A DNA stretch of 64,000 bases, taken from NCBI RefSeq assembly GCF_014645835.1, contig NZ_BMMM01000020.1, forward strand, positions 113,233 through 177,232, written 5' to 3'. The DNA comes from Streptomyces albiflavescens (GTDB lineage Bacteria > Actinomycetota > Actinomycetes > Streptomycetales > Streptomycetaceae). The first letter of the stretch is position 1, and each line of letters begins with the position of its first letter. Positions 54,081-63,177 of the stretch are shown one piece after another. The position numbers and the translations under genes were made by a program. The notes beneath the pieces are model-generated. The model was not told the origin of the DNA, searched no databases, and worked only from the letters and a program-made list of their open reading frames with translations.

Positions 54081-55250
54081 ATGCGCTTCCGTCACCCCGA
54101 CGGCTCCACCGTCCACCTCGCCTATTGCACCAACGTCCACCCGGCCGAGACCCTCGACGGCGTCGTCGCCCAACTCCGCGACCACTGCGAACCCGTCCGC
54201 CGACGCCTGGGAAGAGACCGCCTCGGCATCGCCCTGTGGCTCGCCAAGGACGCCGCCCGCACACTGGTCGGCGACCCGTCCGCGCTGCGCGGCCTGCGCA
54301 CCGAACTCGACCGCCGCGGCCTCGAAGTGGTCACCCTCAACGGCTTCCCGTACGAAGGCTTCGGCGCCGAAGAGGTCAAGTACCGCGTCTACAAGCCGGA
54401 CTGGGCAGACCCGGAGCGGCTCGCCCACACGACCTCCCTGGCGCGTGTCCTCGCCCAGCTCCTTCCCGACGACGTCACCGAGGGCAGCATCTCCACACTG
54501 CCCCTCGCCTGGCGCACGGCGTACGACGGTGAGCGGGCGGCGACCGCCCACACCGCGCTGAGCACGCTGGCCGAACGCCTCGACGCCCTGCACGAACTCA
54601 CCGGCCGCTCCATCCGCGTCGGCCTGGAGCCCGAACCCGGCTGCACGGTCGAGACGACCACCGACGCCCTCGCCCCGCTCACCGCGATCGGCCACGAGCG
54701 CATCGGCATCTGTGTCGACACCTGCCACCTCGCCACCTCCTTCGAAGACCCGCACCACGCCCTGGACGCGCTCGCGCAAGCCCGCGTCCCCGTCGTCAAA
54801 TCGCAGCTGTCAGCCGCCCTGCACGCCGAACACCCCCATCTCCCCGAAGTCCGCACCGCCCTCGCCGCCTTCGACGAACCCCGCTTCCTGCACCAGACCC
54901 GCACCCGGACAGCCGCCGGCCTGCGCGGCACCGACGATCTCGGCGAAGCATTGGCGGGCGACGCTCTGCCCGACGCCTCCCCATGGCGCGCCCACTTCCA
55001 CGTCCCCCTGCACGCGGCCCCCGCCGCGCCCCTCACCTCCACACTCCCCGTACTCCGGGCGGCGCTTGCCGACCTGGTCGGCGGCCCGCACCCGCGCACC
55101 CGTCATCTGGAGGTCGAGACCTACACCTGGCAGGCCCTCCCACCCGAGCTGCGCCCACGCGCCCGCGCCCAGCTCGCCGACGGCATTGCCGCCGAACTCA
55201 CCCTCGCCCGTGACCTGTTGACCGACCTCGGCCTCAAGGAGCTGCCGTGA
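54081..55250 (+). CDS. eboE: Metabolite traffic protein EboE (TIM barrel)
   Basis: 389 residues, ATG 54081 with GGGGAG upstream, 3 bp after eboB. Xylose isomerase-like barrel opening with VHLAYCTNVHPAETLDGV, the hallmark EboE start. Candidate metal ligands lie in RVGLEPEPGCTVE, GICVDTCHLATSF and HVPLHAAP. LNGFPYEGFG is also characteristic. The protein belongs to the ebo core set. Reaction unknown; the fold suggests isomerisation, epimerisation or C-C/C-O cleavage on a polyol. Confidence 0.86.
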   Translation: MRFRHPDGSTVHLAYCTNVHPAETLDGVVAQLRDHCEPVRRRLGRDRLGIALWLAKDAARTLVGDPSALRGLRTELDRRGLEVVTLNGFPYEGFGAEEVKYRVYKPDWADPERLAHTTSLARVLAQLLPDDVTEGSISTLPLAWRTAYDGERAATAHTALSTLAERLDALHELTGRSIRVGLEPEPGCTVETTTDALAPLTAIGHERIGICVDTCHLATSFEDPHHALDALAQARVPVVKSQLSAALHAEHPHLPEVRTALAAFDEPRFLHQTRTRTAAGLRGTDDLGEALAGDALPDASPWRAHFHVPLHAAPAAPLTSTLPVLRAALADLVGGPHPRTRHLEVETYTWQALPPELRPRARAQLADGIAAELTLARDLLTDLGLKELP

Positions 55251-56674
55251 CCCAGCCGCCGGCGCCGACAGCCCAGCCCGAGCACTCCAGCGAGCATCCC
55301 CGTACCACCCCTCTCCTCGTCCTGGACGTCGTAGGTCTCACCCCGCGTCTCCTCGACCACATGCCGCATCTCAAGGCGCTCGGCCAGTCCGGCTCCCGTG
55401 CCCCGCTCGGCACCGTCCTGCCCGCCGTCACCTGCGCCGCCCAGTCCACCTTCCTCACCGGCACCCACCCCGGCGAGCACGGCATCGTCGGCAACGGCTG
55501 GTACTTCCGTGAACTCGGCGACGTACTGCTGTGGCGCCAGCACAACGGCCTGGTGTCCGGCGACAAGCTGTGGGACGCCGCACGGCGCGCGCACCCCGGC
55601 TACACGGTCGCCAATATCTGCTGGTGGTACGCCATGGGCGCCGACACCGACATCACCGTCACTCCCCGTCCCGTCTACTACGCCGACGGCCGCAAGGAAC
55701 CCGACTGCTACACCCGGCCCCCGGCCCTGCACGACGAACTCACCGAGAAATTGGGCACGTTCCCCCTCTTCCACTTCTGGGGTCCCGGCGCCGACCTCGT
55801 CTCCAGCCGCTGGATCATCGACGCGACCCGGCACATCAACCGCACCCGCCGGCCGGACCTGACTCTCTGCTACCTCCCTCACCTCGACTACGACCTCCAG
55901 CGCTTCGGCCCCGACGACCCGCGCTCCCTCCAGGCGGCCGCGGACCTCGACGCGGCCATGGCTCCCCTCCTCGACGACGCCAGGGCCGAAGGCCGTACCG
56001 TCGTCGCGCTCTCCGAGTACGGCATCACGCGCGCGGACCGCCCCGTCGACATCAACCGCGCACTGCGCCGCGCCGGACTCCTCGAAGTGCACACGCAGGA
56101 CGGCATGGAGTACCTCGACCCGATGGCCTCCCGTGCCTTCGCGGTCGCCGACCACCAGATCGCCCACGTCTACGTGCGACGGCCCGAGGACCTGGAGGCC
56201 ACGAAGGCGGCGCTCGCCGACCTGCCCGGCATCGAGCAACTCCTCGACGACGAGGGCAAGAAGACCCATCACCTCGACCATCCGCGCTCCGGCGAACTCG
56301 TCGCCGTCGCGGAACCGGACGCCTGGTTCACGTACTACTACTGGCTCGACGACGCCCATGCGCCCGACTTCGCGCAGCTCGTCGAGATCCACCGCAAACC
56401 CGGCTACGACCCGGTCGAACTCTTCATGGATCCCCTCGACCCCTACGTCAAGGTGAAGGCGGCCACGGCTCTGGCCCGCAAGAAGCTCGGCATGCGCTAC
56501 CGCATGGCGGTCGTGCCCCTGGATCCCTCACCTATTCGAGGCAGCCACGGCCGCCTCCCCATGAGCGACGACGAAGGTCCGCTCATCATCTGCTCCACCC
56601 CCCGCGCAGTCACCGGCCGCGTCGCGGCCACCGAAGTGAAATCCCTGCTGCTCGACCTGGCCGGCCTCACCTGA
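55247..56674 (+). CDS. Nucleotide pyrophosphatase/phosphodiesterase-family protein (EboF-like)
   Basis: 475 residues, GTG 55247 overlapping the eboE stop (GTGA). Alkaline-phosphatase-superfamily features: first metal Asp in LVLDVVGLTPRLL, nucleophile Thr in LPAVTCAAQSTFLTG, HPGEHGIVGNGWYF, YLPHLDYDLQRFGPDD and DHQIAHVYV. No signal peptide, so probably cytoplasmic. It could cleave a phosphodiester or pyrophosphate link in the ebo product, or remove a nucleotide carrier. This type of phosphodiesterase is a regular ebo partner. Confidence 0.86.
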   Translation: MTQPPAPTAQPEHSSEHPRTTPLLVLDVVGLTPRLLDHMPHLKALGQSGSRAPLGTVLPAVTCAAQSTFLTGTHPGEHGIVGNGWYFRELGDVLLWRQHNGLVSGDKLWDAARRAHPGYTVANICWWYAMGADTDITVTPRPVYYADGRKEPDCYTRPPALHDELTEKLGTFPLFHFWGPGADLVSSRWIIDATRHINRTRRPDLTLCYLPHLDYDLQRFGPDDPRSLQAAADLDAAMAPLLDDARAEGRTVVALSEYGITRADRPVDINRALRRAGLLEVHTQDGMEYLDPMASRAFAVADHQIAHVYVRRPEDLEATKAALADLPGIEQLLDDEGKKTHHLDHPRSGELVAVAEPDAWFTYYYWLDDAHAPDFAQLVEIHRKPGYDPVELFMDPLDPYVKVKAATALARKKLGMRYRMAVVPLDPSPIRGSHGRLPMSDDEGPLIICSTPRAVTGRVAATEVKSLLLDLAGLT

Positions 56675-56830
56675 CGAGGCCTGACAAGCCGTGACGAGCG
56701 ACTACAGAAAGTGAAACACGCGCCACTGACAACGCGTCCGGCGAGCGCTCGGCAGGCGTCCGACCTGGGCACGAGCAGCAGACCTCCCGGCACCCGCCAC
56801 CGCAGAACACCGATCCGAAAGAGAGAAACC

Positions 56831-57997
56831 GTGACCGCGTTCAACGACGAATCCGGAACCGGCGACGCCCTGCGTCGCACTCTCGGCGTCAGCCGTCGCC
56901 GCTTCCTCAGCACCTGCACCGCCGCCGCGACCGCGGCGATCGCCGCCCCCGTCTTCGGTGCCTCACCGGCCCTGGCCCAGGACCTGGGCAGAGGCGACGA
57001 CCACGGCGGCGACGTCCTCGTCCCCGCGAACAAGCGCGGCATCATCCTCTACACCGTCCGTGATGCGACAGGCCGCGACCCGCTCGCCACCGACCTGCCC
57101 TCCGGTTTCCGTGAGGTCTTCCAGCAGCTCTCGCGCTTCGGCTACCGGCAGGTGGAGTTCGCGGGATACGGACAGCACGTCAACGCCCCGGGCGGCGCGA
57201 GCCTGGAGTCCGTGGAGGGTGCCAAGCTGCTGCGCTCCTGGCTCGACGAGTACGGGCTGCGGGCGCAGGGCAACCACGGCTTCATACCGCCGTCCTGGCC
57301 CTTCACGACGGCCGACCTGGACACCTTCAAGAAGCACCTGGAGATCGCCAACATCCTCGGCATGGCGCACATGGGCACCGGTGGCGACCCCACCGGCAGC
57401 GCCTACCGCGCCGACTGGGACGTGGCCGCGGACAAGTGGAACGCGCTCGGCGAGATCGCCCGCCGTGAGGGCATCAAGCTGTACACCCACAACCACGACG
57501 CGGCGTACGGCTTCCTGCTCGACGGCGGTCCGCTGGACGCGCAGGGCCGTCCGACCCGCAGCTCCGGCATCCGCAAGCTGGAGTACTTCCTCAAGATCAC
57601 CGACCCGGAGGTGGTCTGGCTGGAGATGGACATCTTCTGGGCGCACGTGGCCCAGTACAAGTTCCACACGTACACGGCCCACGACGGCTCCACACAGGAG
57701 AACGTCTTCGATCCCGCGGGGCTCGTCGTCCGCAACAACAAGCGCTACCCGCTCTTCCACGCCAAGGACGGCACGGTCAACACCACGAACGGCATGGGCT
57801 ACGACATGGTGCCGTTCGGCACCGGTGTCATCGACTACACCACGTTCTTCTCACGCGTCGGCGCGCGGAACTACCACAACCCGATGGTCGAGCAGGACAA
57901 CGCCCCGAGCGCCACCGACCCGGGGCAGTCGCTGAAGCACGCGAAGATCGGTTACGACAATCTCGCGGCCCTGCGCAAGAAGCGTCACCAGTCCTGA
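56831..57997 (+). CDS. Tat-exported xylose isomerase-like TIM-barrel protein
   Basis: 388 residues from GTG 56831, AAAGAGAG upstream; the open frame back to 56711 lacks similarity. Twin-arginine signal SRRRFLSTCTAAATAAIAA, cleavage near ALAQ. The mature part is a sugar-isomerase-like barrel: KRGIILYTVRDATG, FGYRQVEFAGYG, YTHNHDAAYGF, VWLEMDIFWAHVA, LFHAKDGT. Exported TIM-barrel proteins of this kind occur in 3-keto-glycoside and C-glycoside degradation loci. It lies 156 bp after the EboF-like gene and may be a separately initiated last gene of the block. Confidence 0.85.
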   Translation: MTAFNDESGTGDALRRTLGVSRRRFLSTCTAAATAAIAAPVFGASPALAQDLGRGDDHGGDVLVPANKRGIILYTVRDATGRDPLATDLPSGFREVFQQLSRFGYRQVEFAGYGQHVNAPGGASLESVEGAKLLRSWLDEYGLRAQGNHGFIPPSWPFTTADLDTFKKHLEIANILGMAHMGTGGDPTGSAYRADWDVAADKWNALGEIARREGIKLYTHNHDAAYGFLLDGGPLDAQGRPTRSSGIRKLEYFLKITDPEVVWLEMDIFWAHVAQYKFHTYTAHDGSTQENVFDPAGLVVRNNKRYPLFHAKDGTVNTTNGMGYDMVPFGTGVIDYTTFFSRVGARNYHNPMVEQDNAPSATDPGQSLKHAKIGYDNLAALRKKRHQS

Positions 57998-58033
57998 CCA
58001 ACGGATGACGGGGGCCAACGGATGACGGGGGCC

Positions 58034-58091
58034 AACGGATGAGGCGGCCCTCCCCACGACGCGCGTCGTGGGGAGGGCCGCCTCATCCGTT
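58034..58091. terminator. 58-bp perfect palindrome, bidirectional terminator
   Basis: Two 29-bp arms without a fixed loop, centred at 58062/58063 (outer bases AACGGATGAGGC, centre GACGCGCGTC). It lies between the convergent TIM-barrel and OFA genes. Just before it the left-arm edge CCAACGGATGA is repeated twice more with GACGGGGG spacers. Confidence 0.85.
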
Positions 58092-58109
58092 CGGTCAGGA
58101 CTCCCTTGC

Positions 58110-59516
58110 TCAGACGACCGGTTGCGGCTGCGGAGCGGACGTGTCCGCCAGGGTCCGCCCCGGCTGCTTCAGCAGCAGCGCGATCGCCGCCGCCACCATC
58201 GAGACGCCGCCGGCCAGCGCGTAGGCACCGTTGTAGCCCCAGGCGGCGACCACCATCGAGCCCAGCCCGCCGCCGAACAGGCCGCTGATCAGCTTGCCGC
58301 TGTACACCAGCCCGTAGTTGGTGGCGTTGTAGTTCTCGCCGAAGTAGTCCGGCGTCAGAGCCGCGAACATCGGGTAGAAGGCCCCGCCGCCGAACCCGGA
58401 GAGGAAGGCGAAGAACAGGAACAGGGCTTCGCTGTGGATGTCACCGGCCCAGATCACGCCGAACTGGGCGAGACCCAGGACGACGATGACGAACACCAGG
58501 GTCTGCTTGCGGCCCCAGGTGTCGGACAGCCAGCCCACCACGCCCCGGCCGACGCCGTTGATGACGGCCATGACGCCCATCGACGAGGCCGCGACCAGCG
58601 GTCCGAAGCCCACTTCCTTGGCGAAGTCGACCTGGAAGGAGATTCCGAAGATCGACACACCCGCGGTCATGACGAGGGCGATCCACATGAGCGGAAGCAT
58701 GCCGGTCCTGATGGCCTCCTTGGGTGTGTACTGCTTCACCGCGGGAGGGTTCTTGGACAGGCTGGCGGCACCCTTTTCGGAGCCGCCATAGGTCAGCGGG
58801 TCGATGTCCGCGGGCCACCAGTTCTTCGGCGGGTCCCTGAAGAAGAACGCGGAGGCGAAGACCACGATCATCACGTAGCAGCCGATGAGGTCCAGTACGC
58901 GGTGGTAGTTGGCCGTGTCGAAGCCGTAGTTGAAGATGAAGATGAACGGCAGGGAGCCGTAGGCGAATCCGCCGTTGACGAATCCGGTCTTCGCGCCACG
59001 GCGCTCGGGGAACCACTTGCCGACCATGTTGATGCAGGTCGCGTACACCAGGCCGGACCCTACGCCGCCGATGACGCCGAAGCCGAGGATGGCGAGAAGG
59101 ACGTTGCTCAGGTGGGAGAGGGCGAGGAAGCCGATCAGGCACATACCCGAGCCGGCGTACATGGCCTTGCGGGCGGTCAGGATTCCCTTCTCCCGCAGCC
59201 AGCCCGCGGGGAAGGCTATGCCGGCCTGGAAGAAGACCCAGACGCTCAGGATCCAGAAGGTGTTGCTCTGCGTCCAGCCGTGCGCGTGGGACAAGGTGTC
59301 CTCGGCAGAGCCGTACGCGTACTCGAAGACGCTGATGGCCATCATGGCTATCCATGGCAGATACACCATGAACTTGCGTGAGTGGCCGAGGATGTCCCGG
59401 TCGGTCTCGCCGATCCGGTATACACGACCCCGGGAGTCGGAGACTTCACGGTATGCGCGGTTCGAGGCGTCGTGGTCGTTCGACGCGTCCTTCGCGGCGA
59501 TGGGTTCCGCCGTCAT
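58110..59516 (-). CDS. OFA-family MFS transporter (oxalate/formate:H+ or antiporter type), copy 1
   Basis: 468 residues; ATG 59516 shares one base with the upstream stop (TAATG), GGAG nearby. Twelve membrane segments. OFA features: SGLVYATCINMVGKWFPERRG, GAKTGFVNGGFAYG, NPPAVKQYTPKEA and YFGENYNATNYGLVYSGK. Closely related to the gene immediately upstream (shared NPPAVKQYTPKEA and TGFVNGGFAYGS blocks), so the pair arose by tandem duplication. With formyl-CoA transferase upstream it probably imports oxalate and/or exports formate. Confidence 0.9.
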   Translation of the reverse strand: MTAEPIAAKDASNDHDASNRAYREVSDSRGRVYRIGETDRDILGHSRKFMVYLPWIAMMAISVFEYAYGSAEDTLSHAHGWTQSNTFWILSVWVFFQAGIAFPAGWLREKGILTARKAMYAGSGMCLIGFLALSHLSNVLLAILGFGVIGGVGSGLVYATCINMVGKWFPERRGAKTGFVNGGFAYGSLPFIFIFNYGFDTANYHRVLDLIGCYVMIVVFASAFFFRDPPKNWWPADIDPLTYGGSEKGAASLSKNPPAVKQYTPKEAIRTGMLPLMWIALVMTAGVSIFGISFQVDFAKEVGFGPLVAASSMGVMAVINGVGRGVVGWLSDTWGRKQTLVFVIVVLGLAQFGVIWAGDIHSEALFLFFAFLSGFGGGAFYPMFAALTPDYFGENYNATNYGLVYSGKLISGLFGGGLGSMVVAAWGYNGAYALAGGVSMVAAAIALLLKQPGRTLADTSAPQPQPVV

Positions 59517-60904
59517 TACGCCATCTCCTCGCCAAGCGGTTGCGGGTTGGGAACGATGCTCCGGGCCTGCGGCCGGCCGGGAGCCTTGAGGAACAGGGCC
59601 AGCACTGCGGATGCCAGCCCGATGGATCCGGCGAGAACGAAGGCACCGTGGTAGTCCCACGCGCCGACGACAACCGCGCCCATACCGGAGCCCACGAGAC
59701 CCGAGATCAACTTCGAGCTGTAGACCATTCCGTAGTTGGAGGCGTTGTTGTTCTCGCCGAAGTAGTCAGCCGTCATGGCCGCGAACAGCGGGAAGATCGC
59801 GCCGCCGCCGAAACCGGAGACCATGGAGCAGAACAGGAAGAAGGGCATGCTGCCCATCTGGCCGGAGACCAGCACACCGAACTGGGCCGAGCCCAGCACC
59901 AGACACACGATGATCAGTGTGTGGCGCCGGCCGACGCGGTCGGATATCCAGCCGATGACGCCGCGCCCGGTGCCGTTGACGATGGCCTTCAGAGACATCG
60001 CCGTGGCCACGATCCCGCCCGCGAAGCCCATGTCCTTGCCGAACGGCACCTGGAAGGCGATGCCGAAGATGTTGATCCCGGCCGTGCACAGCAGACAGAA
60101 CCACATCATCCAGAGCACGGGGGTACGGGCGGCCTCCTTGGGGGTGTACTGCTTCACCGCCGGAGGGTTCTTCTCCAGCGCCCGCCGGATCTTCGGGTCG
60201 TCCGACGCCTTCAGGGGGTCCACCTCCGCGGGCCACCACCCCTTGGGCGGGTCCTTGTAGAACCAGCCGGCGACGGCGACGACGGCGCAGCAGAGCAGGC
60301 CGACCGCGACCAGGACGCCCTTGTAGTTGCTCAGATCCATGTACGACGTGAACAGGAAGACGAAGGGCACGGACCCGTAGGCGAAACCGCCGTTGACGAA
60401 GCCCGTCTTGCCGCCCTTGCGCTCCGGATACCACTTTCCGACCATGTTCACGCTGGTGGCGTAGACGAGGCCGGCTCCGATGCCGCTGCACATGCCGAAG
60501 CCGAGATAGGCGATCAGCACATGCGGTGCGAAGGCCAGCGACAGATAGCCCAGCAGCGTGCCGAGCGCGCCCAGCAGCATCGCCGTACGGGCGGGGAGGC
60601 GGCCGCTCTCCCGCAGTTGCCCGGCCGGGAAGGCCACGGCCGCCTGGAAGAACACCCAGACGCCCATGAGCCAGAAGATGTGTCCGCTGCTCCACAGGTG
60701 AGCCTCGTGGAGCGTGTCCTCCGCGGACGTGAACGCGTACTCGGCGGAGCTGATGCCCATCATGCCCGCCCAGGGCAGGATGACCATCCATTTGCGCTTG
60801 CGGCCCATGATGTCGATATCGGACTCGCCGACGCGGTACACGCGGCCGTTGCGGTCCGTCACCTCTTGATAGGGGACGGACGTCGAGTAATCGGTGGTTG
60901 TCAT
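59516..60904 (-). CDS. OFA-family MFS transporter, copy 2
   Basis: 462 residues from ATG 60904; the AAGGGG upstream is somewhat distant, and an in-frame TTG at 60913 is an alternative. Twelve membrane segments and the same diagnostic blocks as its paralog (GLVYATSVNMVGKWYPERKG, YFGENNNASNYGMVYSSK). The N-terminal ~30 residues (EVTDRNGRVYRVGESDIDI) also match the paralog. Two different OFA proteins in one operon could exchange different anions or form a heteromer. Confidence 0.9.
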   Translation of the reverse strand: MTTTDYSTSVPYQEVTDRNGRVYRVGESDIDIMGRKRKWMVILPWAGMMGISSAEYAFTSAEDTLHEAHLWSSGHIFWLMGVWVFFQAAVAFPAGQLRESGRLPARTAMLLGALGTLLGYLSLAFAPHVLIAYLGFGMCSGIGAGLVYATSVNMVGKWYPERKGGKTGFVNGGFAYGSVPFVFLFTSYMDLSNYKGVLVAVGLLCCAVVAVAGWFYKDPPKGWWPAEVDPLKASDDPKIRRALEKNPPAVKQYTPKEAARTPVLWMMWFCLLCTAGINIFGIAFQVPFGKDMGFAGGIVATAMSLKAIVNGTGRGVIGWISDRVGRRHTLIIVCLVLGSAQFGVLVSGQMGSMPFFLFCSMVSGFGGGAIFPLFAAMTADYFGENNNASNYGMVYSSKLISGLVGSGMGAVVVGAWDYHGAFVLAGSIGLASAVLALFLKAPGRPQARSIVPNPQPLGEEMA

Positions 60905-60983
60905 CTTGCTCAAACACCCCTTGCGTCGAAAGATCTGGTCAGCGCCCCCTGCCAAATGCCTTTCGTGCGCTTATGGGTCCCGA

Positions 60984-61012
60984 GGGCGGCCGACGCGCAC
61001 CGTCGGCCGCCC
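60984..61012 (-). terminator. Hairpin after the acyl-CoA ligase gene
   Basis: GGGCGGCCGACG-CGCAC-CGTCGGCCGCCC, a perfect 12-bp stem with a 5-nt loop, begins 11 bp past the ligase stop. It may make the OFA pair downstream partly independent. Confidence 0.75.
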
Positions 61013-61022
61013 CCGCGCACAC

Positions 61023-63176
61023 TCACGTCATGAACCCGCCCCCCAACAGCCCCGCCGCACGCGCCCAGCGATACTTCGCGCCGAGCACGGCCACCGGCTT
61101 CTCGGTCGTGTACGGGTAGGCCACGACCCCCCGCTCGTACAGGTACTGGCAGGCCTCCTCGACCTCGACGTCGCCCGCGAGCGACGCCACCACGGGCTTC
61201 TCGATCCCGCGCTCGCGGAACTCGGCCACCACGCGCGCGGTGAGCTCGGCGAAGACCAGGGGAGGGGTCACGATGGTGTGCCAGTAGCCGAGGACGAGCG
61301 CGTGGACGCGCGGGTCCGCAAGGCCCAGCCGGATCGTCGCCTCGTACGTCGACGGCGGCTCGCCCCCCGTGATGTCCACGGGGTTGCCGGCGCTCCCGAA
61401 AGGCGGGATGAACCTCCGGAAGGACGTGTCCAGGTCCGGCGGGATCTCCATCAGGGACAGGCCGTTGTCGGTCACCGCGTCGGACAGCAGCACGCCGCTG
61501 CCGCCCGCGCCCGTGATGATCACGACGTTGTCGCCCTGGGGAGTCGGAAGCACCGGCAACGCGCGCGCGTACTCCAGCATTTCGTTCAGCCCCGGAGCCC
61601 GGATGACGCCGGCCTGCTTCAGGATGTCGTCGTACACGGCGTCGTCGCCCGCGAGCGCGCCCGTGTGCGAACCGGCGGCCTTGGCGCCCGCCGCCGTACG
61701 CCCGGCCTTCAGGACCACCACCGGCTTCTTCGGGACCGTGGCGCGTGCCGCCTCGACGAACGCGCGGCCGTCCTTGAGGTCTTCCAGGTGCATCGCGATG
61801 CATTGCGTGTGCGGGTCCTCGCCGAACCAGGTGAGGAGGTCGTCCTCGTCCAGGTCCGCCTTGTTGCCGAGCCCGACGATCGCCGAGACACCCGTCTTCG
61901 TCGTGCGCGCGAAGCCCAGGACGGCCATTCCGATGCCGCCGGACTGCGAGGTCAACGCGACGCCGCCCTTCACGTCGTACGGCGTGCAGAAGGTGGCGCA
62001 CACGTGGTGCCACGTCGAGTAGTAGCCGTAGATGTTCGGACCGAGCAGCCGGATGCCGAGCCGCTCGCCGATGGCCACGATCTCGTCCTGGAGTTCGGGC
62101 TCGCCGCTCTCCGCGAACCCGGAGGGGATCAGTACGGCGTTGGGGATGTTCTTGCGTCCCACTTCCTCCAGGAGCGGCGCCACGGAGGGGGCGGGGACGG
62201 CGAACACCGCCACGTCCACCTCACCCGGAATGTCCGTGACACTCGGGTAGGCCTTGCGGCCCAGAATGTCGTCGGCCTTGGGGTTCACCGGGTGGATCTC
62301 ACCCGGGAAGCCGCCGTCGATGAGATTGCGCAGCACCGAATTGCCGATCTTGCCTTGCTCGTTGGAGGCGCCGATCACGGCGATCGACGAGGGTCGCATC
62401 AGGCGCCGCATGGAGCTGAGGATCTCCTCGCGCGTGTGCGTCCGGCGCTCGGTGGGAGCCCGCTCGGCGAGGATCACGCGGATGTCCGCCGCGACCGCAC
62501 CCTCCGCGGTGACGATCACGGGGTTGAGGTCCACCTCGGCGATCTCCGGGAAGTCCGCGACGAGTTCGGAGACCCGGAGGATCTGGTCGGCGATGGCACG
62601 CCTGTCCACCGGCCGCGCACCACGCACCCCGCGCAGAATCTGCGCCGAGCGGATCGAGTCCAGCATCGACAGCGCCTCGTCGGCGTCCACGGGCGCGAGC
62701 CGGAAAGTGACATCCCTGAGGACCTCGACCAGTACACCGCCGAGCCCGAAGGCCACGACCTTCCCGAACGTCGGGTCGGTCACCGCGCCGACGATGACCT
62801 CCTGCCCCTGCGGGAGCAACTCCTGGACCTGTATGCCCTCGATGCGGGCCTGGTGGTCGTACTCCCGTGCGTTCTCGACGATCTTGTGGAAGGCGGCCCG
62901 CACGTCCCCCGCACCCTCCACGCCGACGACCACGCCGCCCGCGTCGGTCTTGTGCAGGATGTCCGGGGAGACGATCTTCATCACGACGGGCCCGCCGAAG
63001 CGTGCCGCGCAGGCCACCGCCTCGTCCGCGTCCCTCGCGAGTTCCTCGCCGGGGACGGCGATCCCGTACGCGTCGGCGATCACCTTGCCCTCGGGTGCCG
63101 TGAGCGCGGCCCTTCCCTCGGCCCGTACGCCGTCGAGGAGGGTGCGTACCCGCAGGGCCCGGTCCTGGGTCACCAT
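61023..63176 (-). CDS. Acetate--CoA ligase family protein (ADP-forming type, beta-alpha fusion)
   Basis: 717 residues, ATG 63176 (GTG 63173 also possible). The order is reversed compared with many members: an ATP-grasp (beta) part comes first, ~10-225 (GKVIADAYGIAVPGEEL, PVVMKIVSPDILHKTDAGGV), then the CoA-binding and ligase (alpha) part from ~255 (PSSIAVIGASNEQGKIGNSV, LTSQSGGIGMAVLGF), with the candidate phospho-His in GSHTGALAGDDAV. It interconverts an acid and its CoA thioester using ADP/ATP. Beside formyl-CoA transferase it may charge formate, oxalate or a donor acid with CoA (inference). Confidence 0.88.
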   Translation of the reverse strand: MVTQDRALRVRTLLDGVRAEGRAALTAPEGKVIADAYGIAVPGEELARDADEAVACAARFGGPVVMKIVSPDILHKTDAGGVVVGVEGAGDVRAAFHKIVENAREYDHQARIEGIQVQELLPQGQEVIVGAVTDPTFGKVVAFGLGGVLVEVLRDVTFRLAPVDADEALSMLDSIRSAQILRGVRGARPVDRRAIADQILRVSELVADFPEIAEVDLNPVIVTAEGAVAADIRVILAERAPTERRTHTREEILSSMRRLMRPSSIAVIGASNEQGKIGNSVLRNLIDGGFPGEIHPVNPKADDILGRKAYPSVTDIPGEVDVAVFAVPAPSVAPLLEEVGRKNIPNAVLIPSGFAESGEPELQDEIVAIGERLGIRLLGPNIYGYYSTWHHVCATFCTPYDVKGGVALTSQSGGIGMAVLGFARTTKTGVSAIVGLGNKADLDEDDLLTWFGEDPHTQCIAMHLEDLKDGRAFVEAARATVPKKPVVVLKAGRTAAGAKAAGSHTGALAGDDAVYDDILKQAGVIRAPGLNEMLEYARALPVLPTPQGDNVVIITGAGGSGVLLSDAVTDNGLSLMEIPPDLDTSFRRFIPPFGSAGNPVDITGGEPPSTYEATIRLGLADPRVHALVLGYWHTIVTPPLVFAELTARVVAEFRERGIEKPVVASLAGDVEVEEACQYLYERGVVAYPYTTEKPVAVLGAKYRWARAAGLLGGGFMT

Positions 63177-63177
63177 G

